Part shown: piece by piece, positions 44,201 through 56,217 of the stretch
Layout of the letters: every line of letters begins with the position of its first letter
Position numbering within the stretch: the stretch's first letter is position 1
DNA from: Nannochloropsis salina CCMP1776
Taxonomy: Eukaryota > Sar > Eustigmatophyceae > Eustigmatales > Monodopsidaceae
Length of the DNA: 64,000 bases
Direction: 5' to 3'
Assembly: GCA_004565275.1 (NCBI GenBank)
Contig: SDOX01000021.1
Location: 62,429-126,428, forward strand
Made by a program: the position numbers and the translations under genes
The notes under the pieces: generated by a model
Told to the model about the DNA's origin: nothing
The model's database searches: none
Seen by the model: the letters and a program-made list of their open reading frames with translations, nothing else

Positions 44201-47200
44201 CAGCCGGACATCACGGGTACCTCCTCCCTCTTTTCCTCCCTCTTTTCCTCCCTCCTTCCCTCCCTTCTTTTCTCCCCCCCTCCTTCCCTTCCTTCCTCTA
44301 CTGTGCCGGTGTCTTTTGTCCATTCCCCCTATTTTTCCTTCCCTCCTTCCTAAACTTCTTCCATCATGTCATCCATGTCTTGTTCACGGCACCCTTTCTT
44401 TCCCCCGCCTTGTCACTTTCCCATCCGTCGTCCTTCCACAGTTATTCCTCCCGCAAGGCAATGGACCAAGAGGCGCGAAAAGCCGTTCTTCAGGAGGTGG
44501 AGGCACGGCTGAAAGAGGCCGAGGCAGGCGTGGAGGAATGGAAGGAGAAGGTGAAAACCTTGCAGGAGAAAGAAGATACCCGGATGATTGGAGGCGACGA
44601 CGAGGCAAGTTCGCGCATTTTTGGAAAGTGTCTCTGTCAGCGGTTGCCCCTTTCCCCCGGCTCTCTCGTGGGGTTTCAATAACCTTGCTGATCCATGTCT
44701 TGTCTTCTTTGGGGCACCTCCCTCCCCTCTTTGCTCCCGTTTTTCCTGGCTTGCTCAGGAAGAAGACGAGTTTGCGGAAGAAAGTGCCTCCCTTCCCCAG
44801 GCGAAAGAAGCCCTGGCCTCCTTCACTGACCAAAAGGAGGCTGCCTTGAACGATCTTGCTTCTCTAGAGGCCGAGATGGTAAGTTGATTGCCCTTCCTCT
44901 CGTTCAAGCGTCTTCTCCTTGGCCCTGCCCGCTCTCTTCACTGTCTTTCTCTGCGGCCATCTCTTGTGCGCAAGGGGCACATCGTCGCCTTGATAACTGA
45001 GTTGGCACTTAATTCAAGACTAAGTTGCTGCACATTGCTTGTCCCCTTGTGATTTCGTCCGTGCCGATTTCTCCCCCCTCTCCCTCCCGGACCCTTTTCT
45101 ATGCCCGCCCAGGAGGCCGCGGAGAGGGAAAAGGAGAAGAGAGAAAGTAATGGGCAGTGGGAAGAATTGGAGCCGGTCGAAGAGGGAGAGGAAGAGGAGC
45201 TGCGTCGCCTGTGCCCAGACAGCTACCGGACGATGCTGGATGCCTCCCGGGAGGAGGAAGGGGTCCGAGACCTGCACGTAAGTGGAGAGGGAGGCTGCAG
45301 GCGGGGTCGATAAAAAGAGTCATCTCTCCAGGGGACTTACTCAGAAGGGATTGAAGAACTGCCTAAGATTTTTTCCCTGCCTTCTGTCCGACCTTTTTTC
45401 TGCCTCCTCCCGCGCGTCTCTTCCCTTCCTTGCTCCCCCTCGTCCCTTGGGCACGATTTATCTGCAGGAGTACTTGGGTGTAATTGGCCAGGAAACCAGC
45501 CGACGGGCTCATCGACTCGCATTTGATCTCTACCGGAAATGCCGTTCCTTGAAGGGCTTGCGCCGATTTGCGTCCCTTTTCAGTTGCCCGGCACCGGAGG
45601 TAGGGTTTGGGTGGGAGGGAGGGGAAGAGAGGGTAAAATGGAAGGGCAGGGTATGAGAGAGAAAGAGAATGTACGTCGTGTGTATAATTCATGCATTTTT
45701 GAGGCCTTTTTGACGTTTTCTGAATATCTCGATTTGTACAGCTTGGCGCAGCTTTGCACGCAAGCAGCACGAGTGGAGGGGATTTGGACGAACAGCACCG
45801 CCCGTTAATTCCCACCCCGAACATGTATCCCGAGAACGCCGCCGCCGAATACACGACCCCAAGTCTGCCTAAGTAAGGAGGGAGGGAGGGAGGGAGGGAG
45901 GGAGGGAAGTCTTCATGTTTCTGAAGAACATCATAATAGGCGCGGATGGTTGGACAGGGCCACGTGTGCTGCGTAGACTTCCGATTTACCCCGTGGCATC
46001 TGCTCACATCAGAACCGCGCATTCGTCTGATTATTTAGATTTATCCGCTTTAATTATCTATATCTCTCCCTCTACCTTGATCACATGTCTGATTATTTTA
46101 TCCTTCCTCCTTTCAATTTAACCCTCTTCAGGTACGAAGAAGTCCTTCGGGCTGCCAAGCACATGCTGGCCATGGAGCTTGCCCACGAGCCTCGCCTCCG
46201 CGCGTGCTTCCGACAGGTTAGTAGGAACAAGGGAGGAAAGATTGGGAGGAAGGAGAGGATTTGGCTTTCCAATTCAAAAGTTCGCATAGCTTGGAGGCGT
46301 AAAATTACTTGGGCTCGTCTTTCTCTTCTTCAACAAAATTTCGACGGCATTTTCGATTGTCTCACCCTGTCATGTCTCCTTCCCATCCTTTCTTCCGCGT
46401 ATTGATCCTTCAAAAATCCAGATTTACCGCGCCGAGGCGACTTTGACTACGCATCCCACTCTCAAGGGCCACAATGAAATCACGGATCAGTTCCACCGGC
46501 TCCATGGTCTCCAATTCATCACCAAGAAGCCCCTCTACGAATTCTTGGAACCCCCGGTACAGCTTTCTGTCCATCCTTCTGCCCTCTTCTCCCTCCTTGT
46601 CGTCCTCCATCCCTTTCTTGGCTTCCTTACTCCCGTGTCATTGCCTGTCTCCCGCTGTGCTATGAGGGTGTCGTGACACCTGTTCGATCTCGTGTTAGAG
46701 CTTGCGGCCTCCCTTTCCACCATCCCTCAAGTAGGAGAGCCTCCGAAGCTTCGCAAAAGCCTCACTCACTGTCTCTCCTGCCCCCCTTTCCCACACAGAG
46801 CGACTCCCAGCCCGACCTCTTCCTCAGGATCATGCAAGCTGAGCGGGAAGGTTTCATCACCTTCACCATCGACGCTCCTGCCAATACGGCCGCTGAATCG
46901 ACCAGGTGTGTATACATATTCAGCTACCTCTCTTTCCCTCTGTCTTTCTCTTTATCCGTACGCCCGCCACCTCTTTCCTCGCTTCCATCCTGCCCACGTC
47001 GGCACGCCATGGTTCCCAAAGACCGCACAGTTGTTGCATCGCGGATCGACATCCTTTCCTTCCCCTCACCCTCCTCCCTTTTGATTTCTCTCTCCCTTCA
47101 GCTGGACCCCGAATGGGAGCTCGGCCTGGCCTAGTCTTCTCCGAACCTTGGAGGGACTCTATATGCCCTACCGAACGGCCTCTCTCGACACCAGCCTTGT

Positions 47201-50200
47201 GGACGCCTGGAACGAGCAGCGAAAGGATATTCTCTCGCTTACCCTCTCTTCCCACATCTTGCCCATGTTGGAGGCGGAAGTGAAGCGGGAAATGGCGCGA
47301 AAAGCTCAAGAAGCTGTCGTTGCTGCTGCGGCAAATGCTTTGCGGGAAATAGTCATCACAGGTGTGTGCGTTTGCCCTGACTTTCCTTCCCTTGCCCCAC
47401 TTTTCCAGCCGCCGCCTTTTCTCCACCCTGGTCGGGTCAGACTTGCGTACTGGAAGCTGTTCTCATCCTTTCCCGTCCATTTCCCCTCCCTCCCTCCCTC
47501 CCTCAGGCACCTACATGCCTCAATACAGGAATATCAATTGCACTCTCATCCCGCCGTTCGAGGATTTTCAGCTTCGGTAGGCCAGGAGGCTGGGAAGGAA
47601 GTGGGGATATTGAAGGAGGGGGTATTGGGGAAGGGAGGCAGGGGAGCAAAGCGGATGGGTCGGAGATTGCATGAAATCGACATCGTCTAGGACAATGTAA
47701 ATCCACTCCCCTTCCATCCCTTTCCCTTTCCCTTTCCCTTCCCTTCGTACCGCTCCAGGCTCTCCCAACGATTCCCTTTCGAGCTCACGCCTTTGTCCTC
47801 CTCGTCTCTGGAAGTGGTGGCCGTCTTCCAGGCGTCCTCGCGCCAAGAGGCGTCCTTCGCTGTCTCTGTGGGGAGGGACGGGGCAGTGCGGGACTACGTC
47901 ATGCTCCCTCCTCTGCGGTCTGGCTATGACGGCGACGCTGACCAGGTAACCGGTCCCCCTTTTGCCTCCCTCGCTCCGGGCGTTGGCTTTTACGTGTCAA
48001 AATTAGTCCTTTCTGTTGCTATTCCGTCATTTCCTGATTACCCTTGCCGTCGGCCTTCCCTTTCTCGTTATTCCCCATCCTACTCCTTTCCCTCTCTGGC
48101 TGGGCAGCGAGACAAGCTTCAGAAGATCATAGTAGAGGCCAAGCCGGCTGTTGTGGTGGTGAATGCCGTAGTGGGCGGCTACGAAGCTTTGCGGATGAAA
48201 GAGCGTCTCGGTAAGAGGCGGCGACATGGTGGAAGCAGAGGATTGACGGGCAGGGTAGAGAGTGCGACGTCTCGTTCGTGGCTCCGCAATCGACGCCCAC
48301 GTCCACTCTGTTTCCTCACATCCCCCCCCCCCTCCTTTTTTATTCTCTCTCTCTCAACCACAGCCAAGGTGGTCGACAACGTGGCTCGCTTGTACCAACA
48401 TGGAGAGCTAGCTGCCGAGGATGAAGAAGGGTGGGAACCCTGCGAGGTCCTCCTGATTGGTGCGTTTCTCGACTTCACTCCCCTCTCTTCCCTGTTCTGG
48501 TACTTTCCAATCGTTTTTCTTTGTAAATCTCCAGCTTTTCTCATGCAGTGTATGCAATGCGGTCGATCCTCAATGGTACTTTTGGAACCCCTTGTTATGC
48601 ACGCACTTACTTTATCATTTTCCCCTCGGTTTCCCCCCGGTTCCCCCCACGCCTAGACGATCATCTTGCCAGTGTTTATGCCCGCTCTCCTCGCGTCAAG
48701 AAAGAATTCACAGATTACCACGATAACTTGCGAATCGCCATCGGCATGGCGCGACAAATGCAGGTCCGTATCCCTGCTCCCCCCTTCCCTTCGTACCTAC
48801 CCCCATTCACCTGCTTGTCTCCCTTCTTTGACCGACTCCAGGACCCGCTGGCTCTGGTCACTCTCATATACGCTGCCCAAGATCCTAGGGGAGGGCGTTT
48901 CGGCGGTCCTGGGTACCAGCTCTCGTATCTCTCTCTGCATGACCTCCAGGTAAGCACTTTCCCCTCGTCTATCTCTTCCCTTATTTGCATGCCTGTTTCA
49001 AATCCTCCTTCTGTCCTCGGGCCATCTTCCGAGATACATCCTATGTGCAATTTGCTTGCGCATGCTACGTGCCGCAGGATGGACTTCCAAAAGTGTTGGA
49101 GCCGAATGAGGCTACTCATTTTGTGTTGAAATGTTTAAGTGTTTCCCCCAGATATGAAACAAACGGAGCCACACCTTTTGATCCTTCTCACTTCCCTACT
49201 CCCTCCCTCCCGCTCTCCCCCCCTCCCTCCCTGTTTTTCTTTCCCAGGACCAAGTGAACCCTCATGAGCTGTCTCGGCGGTGGGAAGAGGTGCTGGTCGA
49301 TGCGGTCAACGACGTGGGAGTGGACTTGAACAAAAGCATCTCGAGCCTTCACTTAGCCGGTCTGCTCCCTTTCGTTTCGGGACTGGGTTTTCGCAAGGTA
49401 GCAGAGGGGGAAAAGGGAGGGAGTGGGACAGGGGCTGATAGGAATGGGCAAGACCACTTCCTCACGGATGATCCATCTGCCTCGCGTGGCTTTCCTTTCT
49501 CACCGATCACAGGCCAACGCCTTGCGTGCCGCCATTCGAAACACTCACGGGAGCCTCGTGGTATCTCGAGCCCAGCTGATCGAGGAAGGACTACTCACGC
49601 CCAAGGTGGGTCAAAGAGGAGGAATGGAGAAAGGGAGGGAGGGATGGAGGGAGGGAGGGATAGGGAGGGAGGGAGGAGAAGGGAAAAATTCGGCAGTTGC
49701 TGGCAGTGAGACATGCTTTTGGTGTCCTATTTGCACATTTTTCTTTCCTCATCTCGTTCCCTTTCTTTTCTCCCTCCTTCCCTCCCTCTTTCTCTCCCTC
49801 CTGCCACAGGTGTACGAGAACGCCGCGGGTTTTCTTCGCATCCGGGTCCCTCATTTGATGGGAGAGGATGGGGTGGAAGAGGAGGACGCCATGGACCTGT
49901 ATGAAGAAGAAGGCAGTCGAAGGAGAGGGAGGAAGAAGAAAGGGCGCGGGGAGGGCCGAGGGGAACGGAAGGTAAGTCGGGGGAGGATATAAAGCAGTGG
50001 TCGGCTGGGGCGATAGGGACGTTTTCTGACACATGAGAAAGCTACCCCTGTGATTGCCATGCCTCTTTCCCTCCCTTTTCCCCGTTCTATCTATTGAGTG
50101 TTCCAATTTTCCGCCTATTTATAGTCATGTTCACTTCATTTTCTCCCCTTGCCTTACCTTTTGTTTACTTTTTGAAGGTTAATCTCCTGGATAATACGCG

Positions 50201-53200
50201 CATCCACCCGGAATGCTACCTAACGCATGAATGGGTGGGAAAAGTGATTCGAGACGCCATGGAGCAGGCGGACCCAACCATGGGCATCAACGAACTTGTT
50301 CGCTTGGTTATGCAGGTAGGGGCGGAGGGAGGGATCAGAGGAGGGCAAAGAATGGGTAGAAGTAAAGAGTCTCAGAGGCGGCACGAAGCAAAGAGTAGAC
50401 GCGAGCCAGGAGAGGTTACTTTGCATGCCACTGACGCGTTCATGGAACATCATCTGGTCCGCATAAGCTCATCTTTTGCCGCCTATGCCTCTAATTTCCT
50501 CTCCTTGCCTCAGGATTCATTCAAAATCCTCCTCGCCACCCTCTGCCCTCCGTCGGAGCAAGGGCGGCCCATCGACCGCCTCCTCGTCGCGGAGATCCCG
50601 GACGAGCTTGCGAGTCTCAATTTGGAGGAGTTTGCGAATTACCTGGAGGTAAGTTGTATTGCCGTGTGTCCATTGTCTTCTTTTATCACATGGCATGCAC
50701 CTTCTCAGGTGCATCGCGTTAGTGGGAGCTCAATGGCATGTGTGGTAACTCTGCGCCACGCGATGCTCTTTTCGCGGAACATCATGTGACTGGCAGTGTT
50801 TCATACTGTCAGACGGTACGATGGCAACTAACTCATTGTCCTCAATTTCACGCGCCGCATCGCGCTGCCTTTGCAGAACACGGGAAATGGGAAACACTAT
50901 CAGCAAATGGACCAGATCAAACAGGAGCTGAGGTTTCCGTTCCGCGATCCCAGAGCGCCCTTCAGGGGCATAAGCGAAGGTGAGGAGAAAGGGCCATGAA
51001 GGAGGATGATGACGTGAATTCGCAGAGACAAACTTTTACAGATGCCTCACAAAAGGACGCTTATCGGTCCATCCTCCCTCCCACATCGTCCGATAACCCT
51101 GTGTTTTTCTTTCTCCTCCCTTTCTTCATTGCCCCCCCTCGGCAGACAAGCTGTTTGAGCTTGTCTCTGGAGAGACGGATGCGACGCTCCGATCGGGCAT
51201 GCCGGTGACGGGTCGCGTCTGGAAGGTGGACGAGAACGCGGCGCGCGTCCGCCTGGACCAATGTGTGGTGACTGGCTACTTGCATCGGTGCGTCATCCGT
51301 GGGTTTGGGGGACAGCCTTGTCGGAGGAGACTGGTGGTAGGGGATCTTACACTCCTACACTTATATTCATACCCTGATCTCAACTGCTTTCGCTCCCCTC
51401 CGTAGCTCTCGCTACCCGAACATGCAGCGAGACATGGACTTCGAGGCAATGGTGCCTGTTGATACACCCGTGGAGGGGGTTGTGACGGAGGTAAGCACAG
51501 AACCAGCGAAAACAAAGAGGGAGTGAAGGAAGAAACGAGAGGGGGGTGTGGAGGATCTTGGCGGATAGCGGATGGAAACAAAGAGGGAGTGAAGGAAGAG
51601 ACTAGAGGGGTCTGTGGAGGGTCTTGGCGGTTAGCGGATGGATTTGGAAACCCATCACCACCCCTGCCCCTGCGCAGTGGTTTCGACGCGGTTACTGATG
51701 GCTCTGGCCCTCCCTCCCTCCCTCCCTCCTGCCTCAGATTGAGAAAAGCCGGATCTCCGTCCGTATTTCCTGCCTTGCCGAAGACCTGACGGCCAGGGAC
51801 TGGCCTCGCCCCCCCTCGCTGCCTCCCTTGGACCGTCACTTCGACGAAGCGCGGGCCCTGAAAGAGTACGAAGAGCGGAGGAGGAAGATCGAAGAGAAGG
51901 TAAGACTTTTAGAGGAAAGGGTGTGAAGGAGCTAGAGAGATAGGAGGGGGGGAAATCGGGGGGAAGGGGGGGTAGCGGGATAGGTGTGTGTCTTAGTAGT
52001 TCTACCCTGACGTCTCCCTGCGTCGTCCCCTCCATCGCTCAGGTCCGTCTGGCCAAGGAGGGCAAGCTCCGCTTGTCGCGTCGACAGCGCAAGGTGGACG
52101 ACGAGCGGTGGCGCACGGTCAATCACCTGGAAGCGGAGAAAGTGCTCAAGCAGCAGGGCAAGGTATGGGGAGACATTTGACAAGCCCATGGAGCCTGTGT
52201 ATCAACCCTGTGTGGCCTCGCTCTCCCCTTTTTATCCTCCTTCAGGTTGGGGAATGGCTTTTTCGGCCTTCGGGTTCGGGTTCCATTTCCCTTTCGTGGC
52301 TGGCGTTGGAGGATTTGGTGTTGCACATTCCTGTGAAAGAGGAGGAAAAGGAAGCCGGTGACGCAGTCGGGAAAAAATTGACCGTGCAAGGGAGGGTTTA
52401 TCAGGTACGGGGGCTCCCCTTGTCCTTCTTTCCGCCCGCGTTTTCTTTGACCTTCCCTTCCCCCTCCTCACAGGAGCTGGATCAAATCGTCGCCCAGTAC
52501 ATCCAGCCCATGAACGATCTGATCGACTCGATCACGTCCCACCGGAAGTTCCGACGCATGGCCAAAGAACAGGTAGAGGACGAGAGAGGAAAGCAGGGAA
52601 GGAGAAAGGGCTTTTGGGAACGACGGGAAAAAAGAGGGAGGGGTGGATGGGATCAAGACGTCGACCCTTCCTCACCACGGCCTTGTCCTCGCGTTAAAAA
52701 AAATCCAGGTGGAAGCCGAGTTACGCGCGTCGAAGAAGAAACATCCGTCGCAGGTGGGGGACGTACTGGCCTTCTTTTCTCTCATCCTTTCTCTTCTCGT
52801 CCCTCTCTCTCTCTCCCACCCCTTTAGTCCACGTTCCTCGTATTTGGATATATTGGTTGTCTGAATGCGCCTGAGAGGACATGTGGGATCGATGTTAAGC
52901 GCGCGTAGACATCGATCCCTGACCGTCGCCTGCCTTTCCCTGCTCCCCTCCCTCCCTCCCTTCCTCTCTCCCTCCCTTCCTCCCATCCGCAGGTCTTTTA
53001 CCTCTACTATCCTGACCCACGGCGGCCGGGCTCTTTTAAGATGGCCCATATTGTCAAGCATCAGATATTTGGGGAGCCTGTGGACGTGACGCCCCGGTAA
53101 GCAGAGGCGCAAGGGAGGGCGGGATGAAGGGCGGGTTGAGAAGAAGAAAAGGGGGCATATGGGAGGTGGATGGGCACCCCTAGGCTCTTTTTCAGGCACC

Positions 53201-53781
53201 CGGTCGTCAATTTTCAAATGGGAGCGAAGAAGTAGGGCTGGCCTCTCCCTCGCGATGCTCCCCATTTCAGAGGTCCGCAACGTCACCTGTCGTACTCTCT
53301 CAACCCCCCCCTCCTTGGTCCCCCTTCCAACCGCAGTGGCCTTTCCTTCCGGAATAATACGTTTCGGTCCTGCGACGAAGTCTCCGACTATTTCAAAGAG
53401 CATTTCAGGGATGCCGTCTCCCTATCTTCCTCCTCCACCTCCACCGCAATGCCCCCCACGGACTCTTCTACTTTAGCCCCTGCCCCTGCCTCCCGCCCTC
53501 CTTCCGTCCCTCCCCCACCTCCCCCAAGCGCCCCTCGGGACGCGGTCCCTCCTCCACCGCCTCCTGGACTTCCTTCTTACGCTCAGCGGCCCCCCGGCCC
53601 CCCACCAGGGCTGCCCTCCTATGCCGATAATCATGCCGCTTCGCTCCCTGGCTCCCAAACAGGCATGTCCTCTTCCTTTCACCCTTTTCCTGGAGGCCCG
53701 TCTTTGTCCACGCAGCAACAGCAACAGCAGCAGCAATTACAGCAGACAGCATCATCGTCCCGGCGTTCTCGTTGGGAGTGA
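41292..53781 (+). CDS. SPT6: Transcription elongation factor / histone chaperone SPT6, 38 exons
   Basis: Travels with RNA polymerase II and reassembles nucleosomes. I traced 38 exons whose phases all close to 1929 aa: first 41292-42094, last 53337-53781; others start at 42256, 42549, 42859, 43115, 43612, 43892, 44133, 44442, 44759, 45113, 45468, 45742, 46132, 46422, 46799, 47102, 47507, 47759, 48108, 48364, 48657, 48842, 49248, 49513, 49810, 50178, 50514, 50877, 51146, 51406, 51738, 52043, 52246, 52474, 52709 and 52993. Acidic N-terminus (1-345), DVPFLWAYRRDYF and LDDKWEELQRRK of the Spt6 core, YqgF-like domain (about 1016-1180), HhH (SGLGFRKANAL), DLD (DSFKILLATL onward), S1 (GMPVTGRVWKV) and tandem SH2: LFRPSGSGSISLSW with the phosphate-binding Arg, then FYLYYPDPRRPGSFKM. 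The C-tail is Pro-rich with a Q8 run. One intron (44605-44758) is GC-AG. Confidence 0.96.
51510..51641 (+). repeat. 66-bp tandem duplication in an SPT6 intron
   Basis: Two head-to-tail copies starting at 51510 and 51576, each opening with AAACAAAGAGGGAGTGAAGG and closing with GCGGATGG. They differ at a handful of positions, so the duplication is fairly recent. Confidence 0.85.
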
Positions 53782-54641
53782 GAATCCCCATGCGGGCCCC
53801 TGTGTTTTACGGAAAGAGAAAAGGAGGAATGAGGAGGAATAACCTGTGGATCAGGATCCAACTTAGAAGGAATCTGAAATCGGGAAGATATTAACGTGAA
53901 AGCGCAGGATCAGATAACCGGATGGAATGAAGTACGCCTTATAATGCTGCCTTTAAACAGGTTTTTAAAGAACAGACGATATGGAGGTTAAGCCAAAGGC
54001 GGATCAAGAAGTGCGCTCTCGCGCGAAATAAAAGCAACGGTCTCGGCAAGGTTTTATTGTTGTTACATGCGAGTTGTTTTTTTCGCTCAAACCTGAAATC
54101 ACGCAGCATTTCAGAAGACAATTTGTGTCGACAAGATATGCTGATAGTTTCTCTTAGGCATGGCCCATGTCGCCCCGCGTCATGTCCTGGATTCTTTGCA
54201 GTGGTCATGAAACATAGAAATACAGATTGAGCAGTGGCGCGTTTTAAACGTTGCTCATGCTCCCACAAAGTGTTTGAATGCCTGTTGTGGGAAGCGAAAA
54301 CGTGTATTCCGTGGGATTCTATTGACAAAATTAGCCCCCGACAACCTGCTCTACCTGTCGGGCAGGAGGAAGGAAGCCGTAGGCGAGGAACGTACTTGCA
54401 AAGACACCAATATTCCCAAATCAAAGTAATTGACAGTCGGGCGGTCGATATGGTAAAAGCAAATTCTGCTCTCAGTGATGCGCGGCTTTTTGGGGTGTAG
54501 TCACCTCTGTTGGTTTGTGCACGTCTCTTCGCTTCTCCATTCCTTCCTCATTTGCCATATGGAAGTACACAATGGTTTTACCCGTTTTATTCCTGCCTTT
54601 ACACACATCTCGCTTTCAATACATCCATCATAAAGACAGGA
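53782..54641. other. Intergenic SPT6 to small hypothetical gene
   Basis: About 860 bases, A/T-richer, presumably the SPT6 3' UTR and the next promoter. A minus-strand open frame of 161 codons lies here (53939-54424) but has no recognisable domain. Confidence 0.4.
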
Positions 54642-55088
54642 ATGCTACGTGCCCGGTATTTTCTACGCTCTTTTGACGGGGCGAAGTGCTACCGTGTGAA
54701 TGCCGGTTCGTCTACAGTTATGACCGCCCGATATTCGAGCCCGAAAGGGACGTTGTCCTCCGGGAGATTATCAAATGCTCGCTTCCTGACAAACAGGACA
54801 GCTGGCAACCCATTAAATAAAGATCAGGTAGGCGAAACCGCACACGCTGACGATGAAAACCAAGAAAAGACATCTGCGGAAATGGAGCGTCGAATGCAGG
54901 CGTTGAAGCGATTTGGCCTCCCTAAAAGTTTGGATAAAGAAGCCATTTCAGCGCCACAAGGGAAGCCCATATCTGAGCGAAAAAGATCAGGTGACGCCGA
55001 GGAAGAAGAGGAGCAGGACTGGAATGCCATATACAGTGACTACATCTGGTATCGAGAGAATCAGACGACTAAAGGATGGAAAAGCTGA
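54642..55088 (+). CDS. Small hypothetical protein, possible mitochondrial leader
   Basis: Intronless frame of 148 aa from the first ATG. I do not recognise the family. The first 25 residues are basic without acids (MLRARYFLRSFDGAKCYRV is close to an amphipathic presequence). The middle has a charged helix (SAEMERRMQALKRFGLPKSL) and the end is acidic then aromatic (AEEEEEQDWNAIYSDYIWYR). Such short helical proteins with a presequence are common among assembly factors of mitochondrial or ribosomal complexes, but that is inference only. Composition fits the surrounding genes, so I favour a real gene. Confidence 0.55.
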   Translation: MLRARYFLRSFDGAKCYRVNAGSSTVMTARYSSPKGTLSSGRLSNARFLTNRTAGNPLNKDQVGETAHADDENQEKTSAEMERRMQALKRFGLPKSLDKEAISAPQGKPISERKRSGDAEEEEEQDWNAIYSDYIWYRENQTTKGWKS

Positions 55089-55543
55089 GCAGAGCTACGA
55101 CGGTGTGTGTGTCGGATTTTTGACAAGGAGTAAGCCCGAATTACCTCGTTCTGTCATGCACCTGTGTGAGGCGACGCAGCGTGGGAATTTCGACGGAGGG
55201 CTTCGGGGAAAGCGGGGTCGTGCGAAGCCTAATTGAAGATGACGGGAGGGAAAGTGACACATTCATTGCCACATGTACATACACCCACGTGAATCGATTC
55301 CCTGTGCTAGATTCTCAAGCTTTTGTACACTTGTTCGAGCATTTTAATCAGAAACATGGTGCCTGCAAAAAATTGAAGGCACTTGATATTACGGAGGCTC
55401 GGGAGTGTGAATGTGTGTAAGCGTTTAAATGAGCATGCATGTAAGTGCAAACCCGACGGCGTTGGCCTCTCCTTCTCCCAGTCATGCGATAAATTGACGC
55501 AAAATAGAATTAGATCGGTATTTAACAGTCGTTGCTTTGATTT
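55089..55543. other. Convergent 3' region, small gene and ATL
   Basis: About 450 bases between opposing stops; no gene seen. Confidence 0.35.
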
Positions 55544-56217
55544 TTACAGTGCACTAGTCCTAATCATGTCGCGTTGGATCGACTGCTGTTCCTTTGTGCC
55601 CTCTTCACGCTTGCGTCTCTTTCTACTCTTTTCCTTCATTTTATGACTCTCTCCCTCTTTCACTTCTTCTGCTGTCACTCCATCCTCCTCTTCCTCCGCT
55701 TGTCTTCCTTTTATCAGTTCCGCCAAAGACTGGACGCTCCCCGTCTCCCACGCATACGACCGGGGCACTCTCCAAACGCCCATGGCATCTTGAGAGACCG
55801 TGACACCCTCTTCTCCGAGCCTCATGGCTTGCTCTTCGGCGCCAGTTCCTCCATCGCCGCGCGGTGAGATAGTGTACGAAGCATTTATAACGCGTTGCCA
55901 CGGCACGCTTGTGTTCAGGGGCAGTCGTCGCAAGGCCTGACCGACGTGCCGTGCATGTTTGGGGCAATGACACAAACGTGCGATGTGTCCTTCATGGTGA
56001 TTAACAGCGTGTGTACGAGAGGATCGTTAAAAGGTGAATGAGGTGCTTGAAATTTGTTCCATCTCTTTCGCCAACGAGTCTCACCGTAGGTAGTCACCTT
56101 CCCCCGCGGCACATATGTGACGCATGTATGGACAAGTTGATCGAAGAGTGCCCGATCAAATTTGCTTTCAGCGAATTCTTCGTGATAGTCGTAGAAAATG
56201 GCATCCTTGTCGCCCAT
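55544..56217 (-). CDS. Alkyltransferase-like protein (ATL), MGMT family without the active Cys
   Basis: Binds O6-alkylguanine lesions and flags them for nucleotide-excision repair rather than repairing them itself. Exons 56217-56085 and 55989-55544 join in phase to 192 aa. The MGMT/ATL core shows VTYVPRGKVTTYG, HIARLCHCPKHARHVGQAL and LPLNTSVPWQRVINA. In MGMT the last motif is PCHRV; here Trp takes the place of the alkyl-acceptor Cys, as in fission yeast Atl1 and bacterial ATLs, whose motif is PWHRV. Here even the His is Gln. RISPRG-like ISPRGDGG and the EEQAMRLGEEGV helix follow as in the family. A C-terminal tail of about 60 charged residues (Lys/Glu/Arg-rich) is additional to the usual about 100-aa ATL and could be a nuclear targeting or DNA-binding tail. 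It is divergent from the LPA1-like gene. Confidence 0.93.

Noticed and set aside
53939-54424. 161-codon minus-strand frame after SPT6
   Set aside because: No recognisable domain, A/T-rich non-coding look, probably 3' UTR of SPT6.
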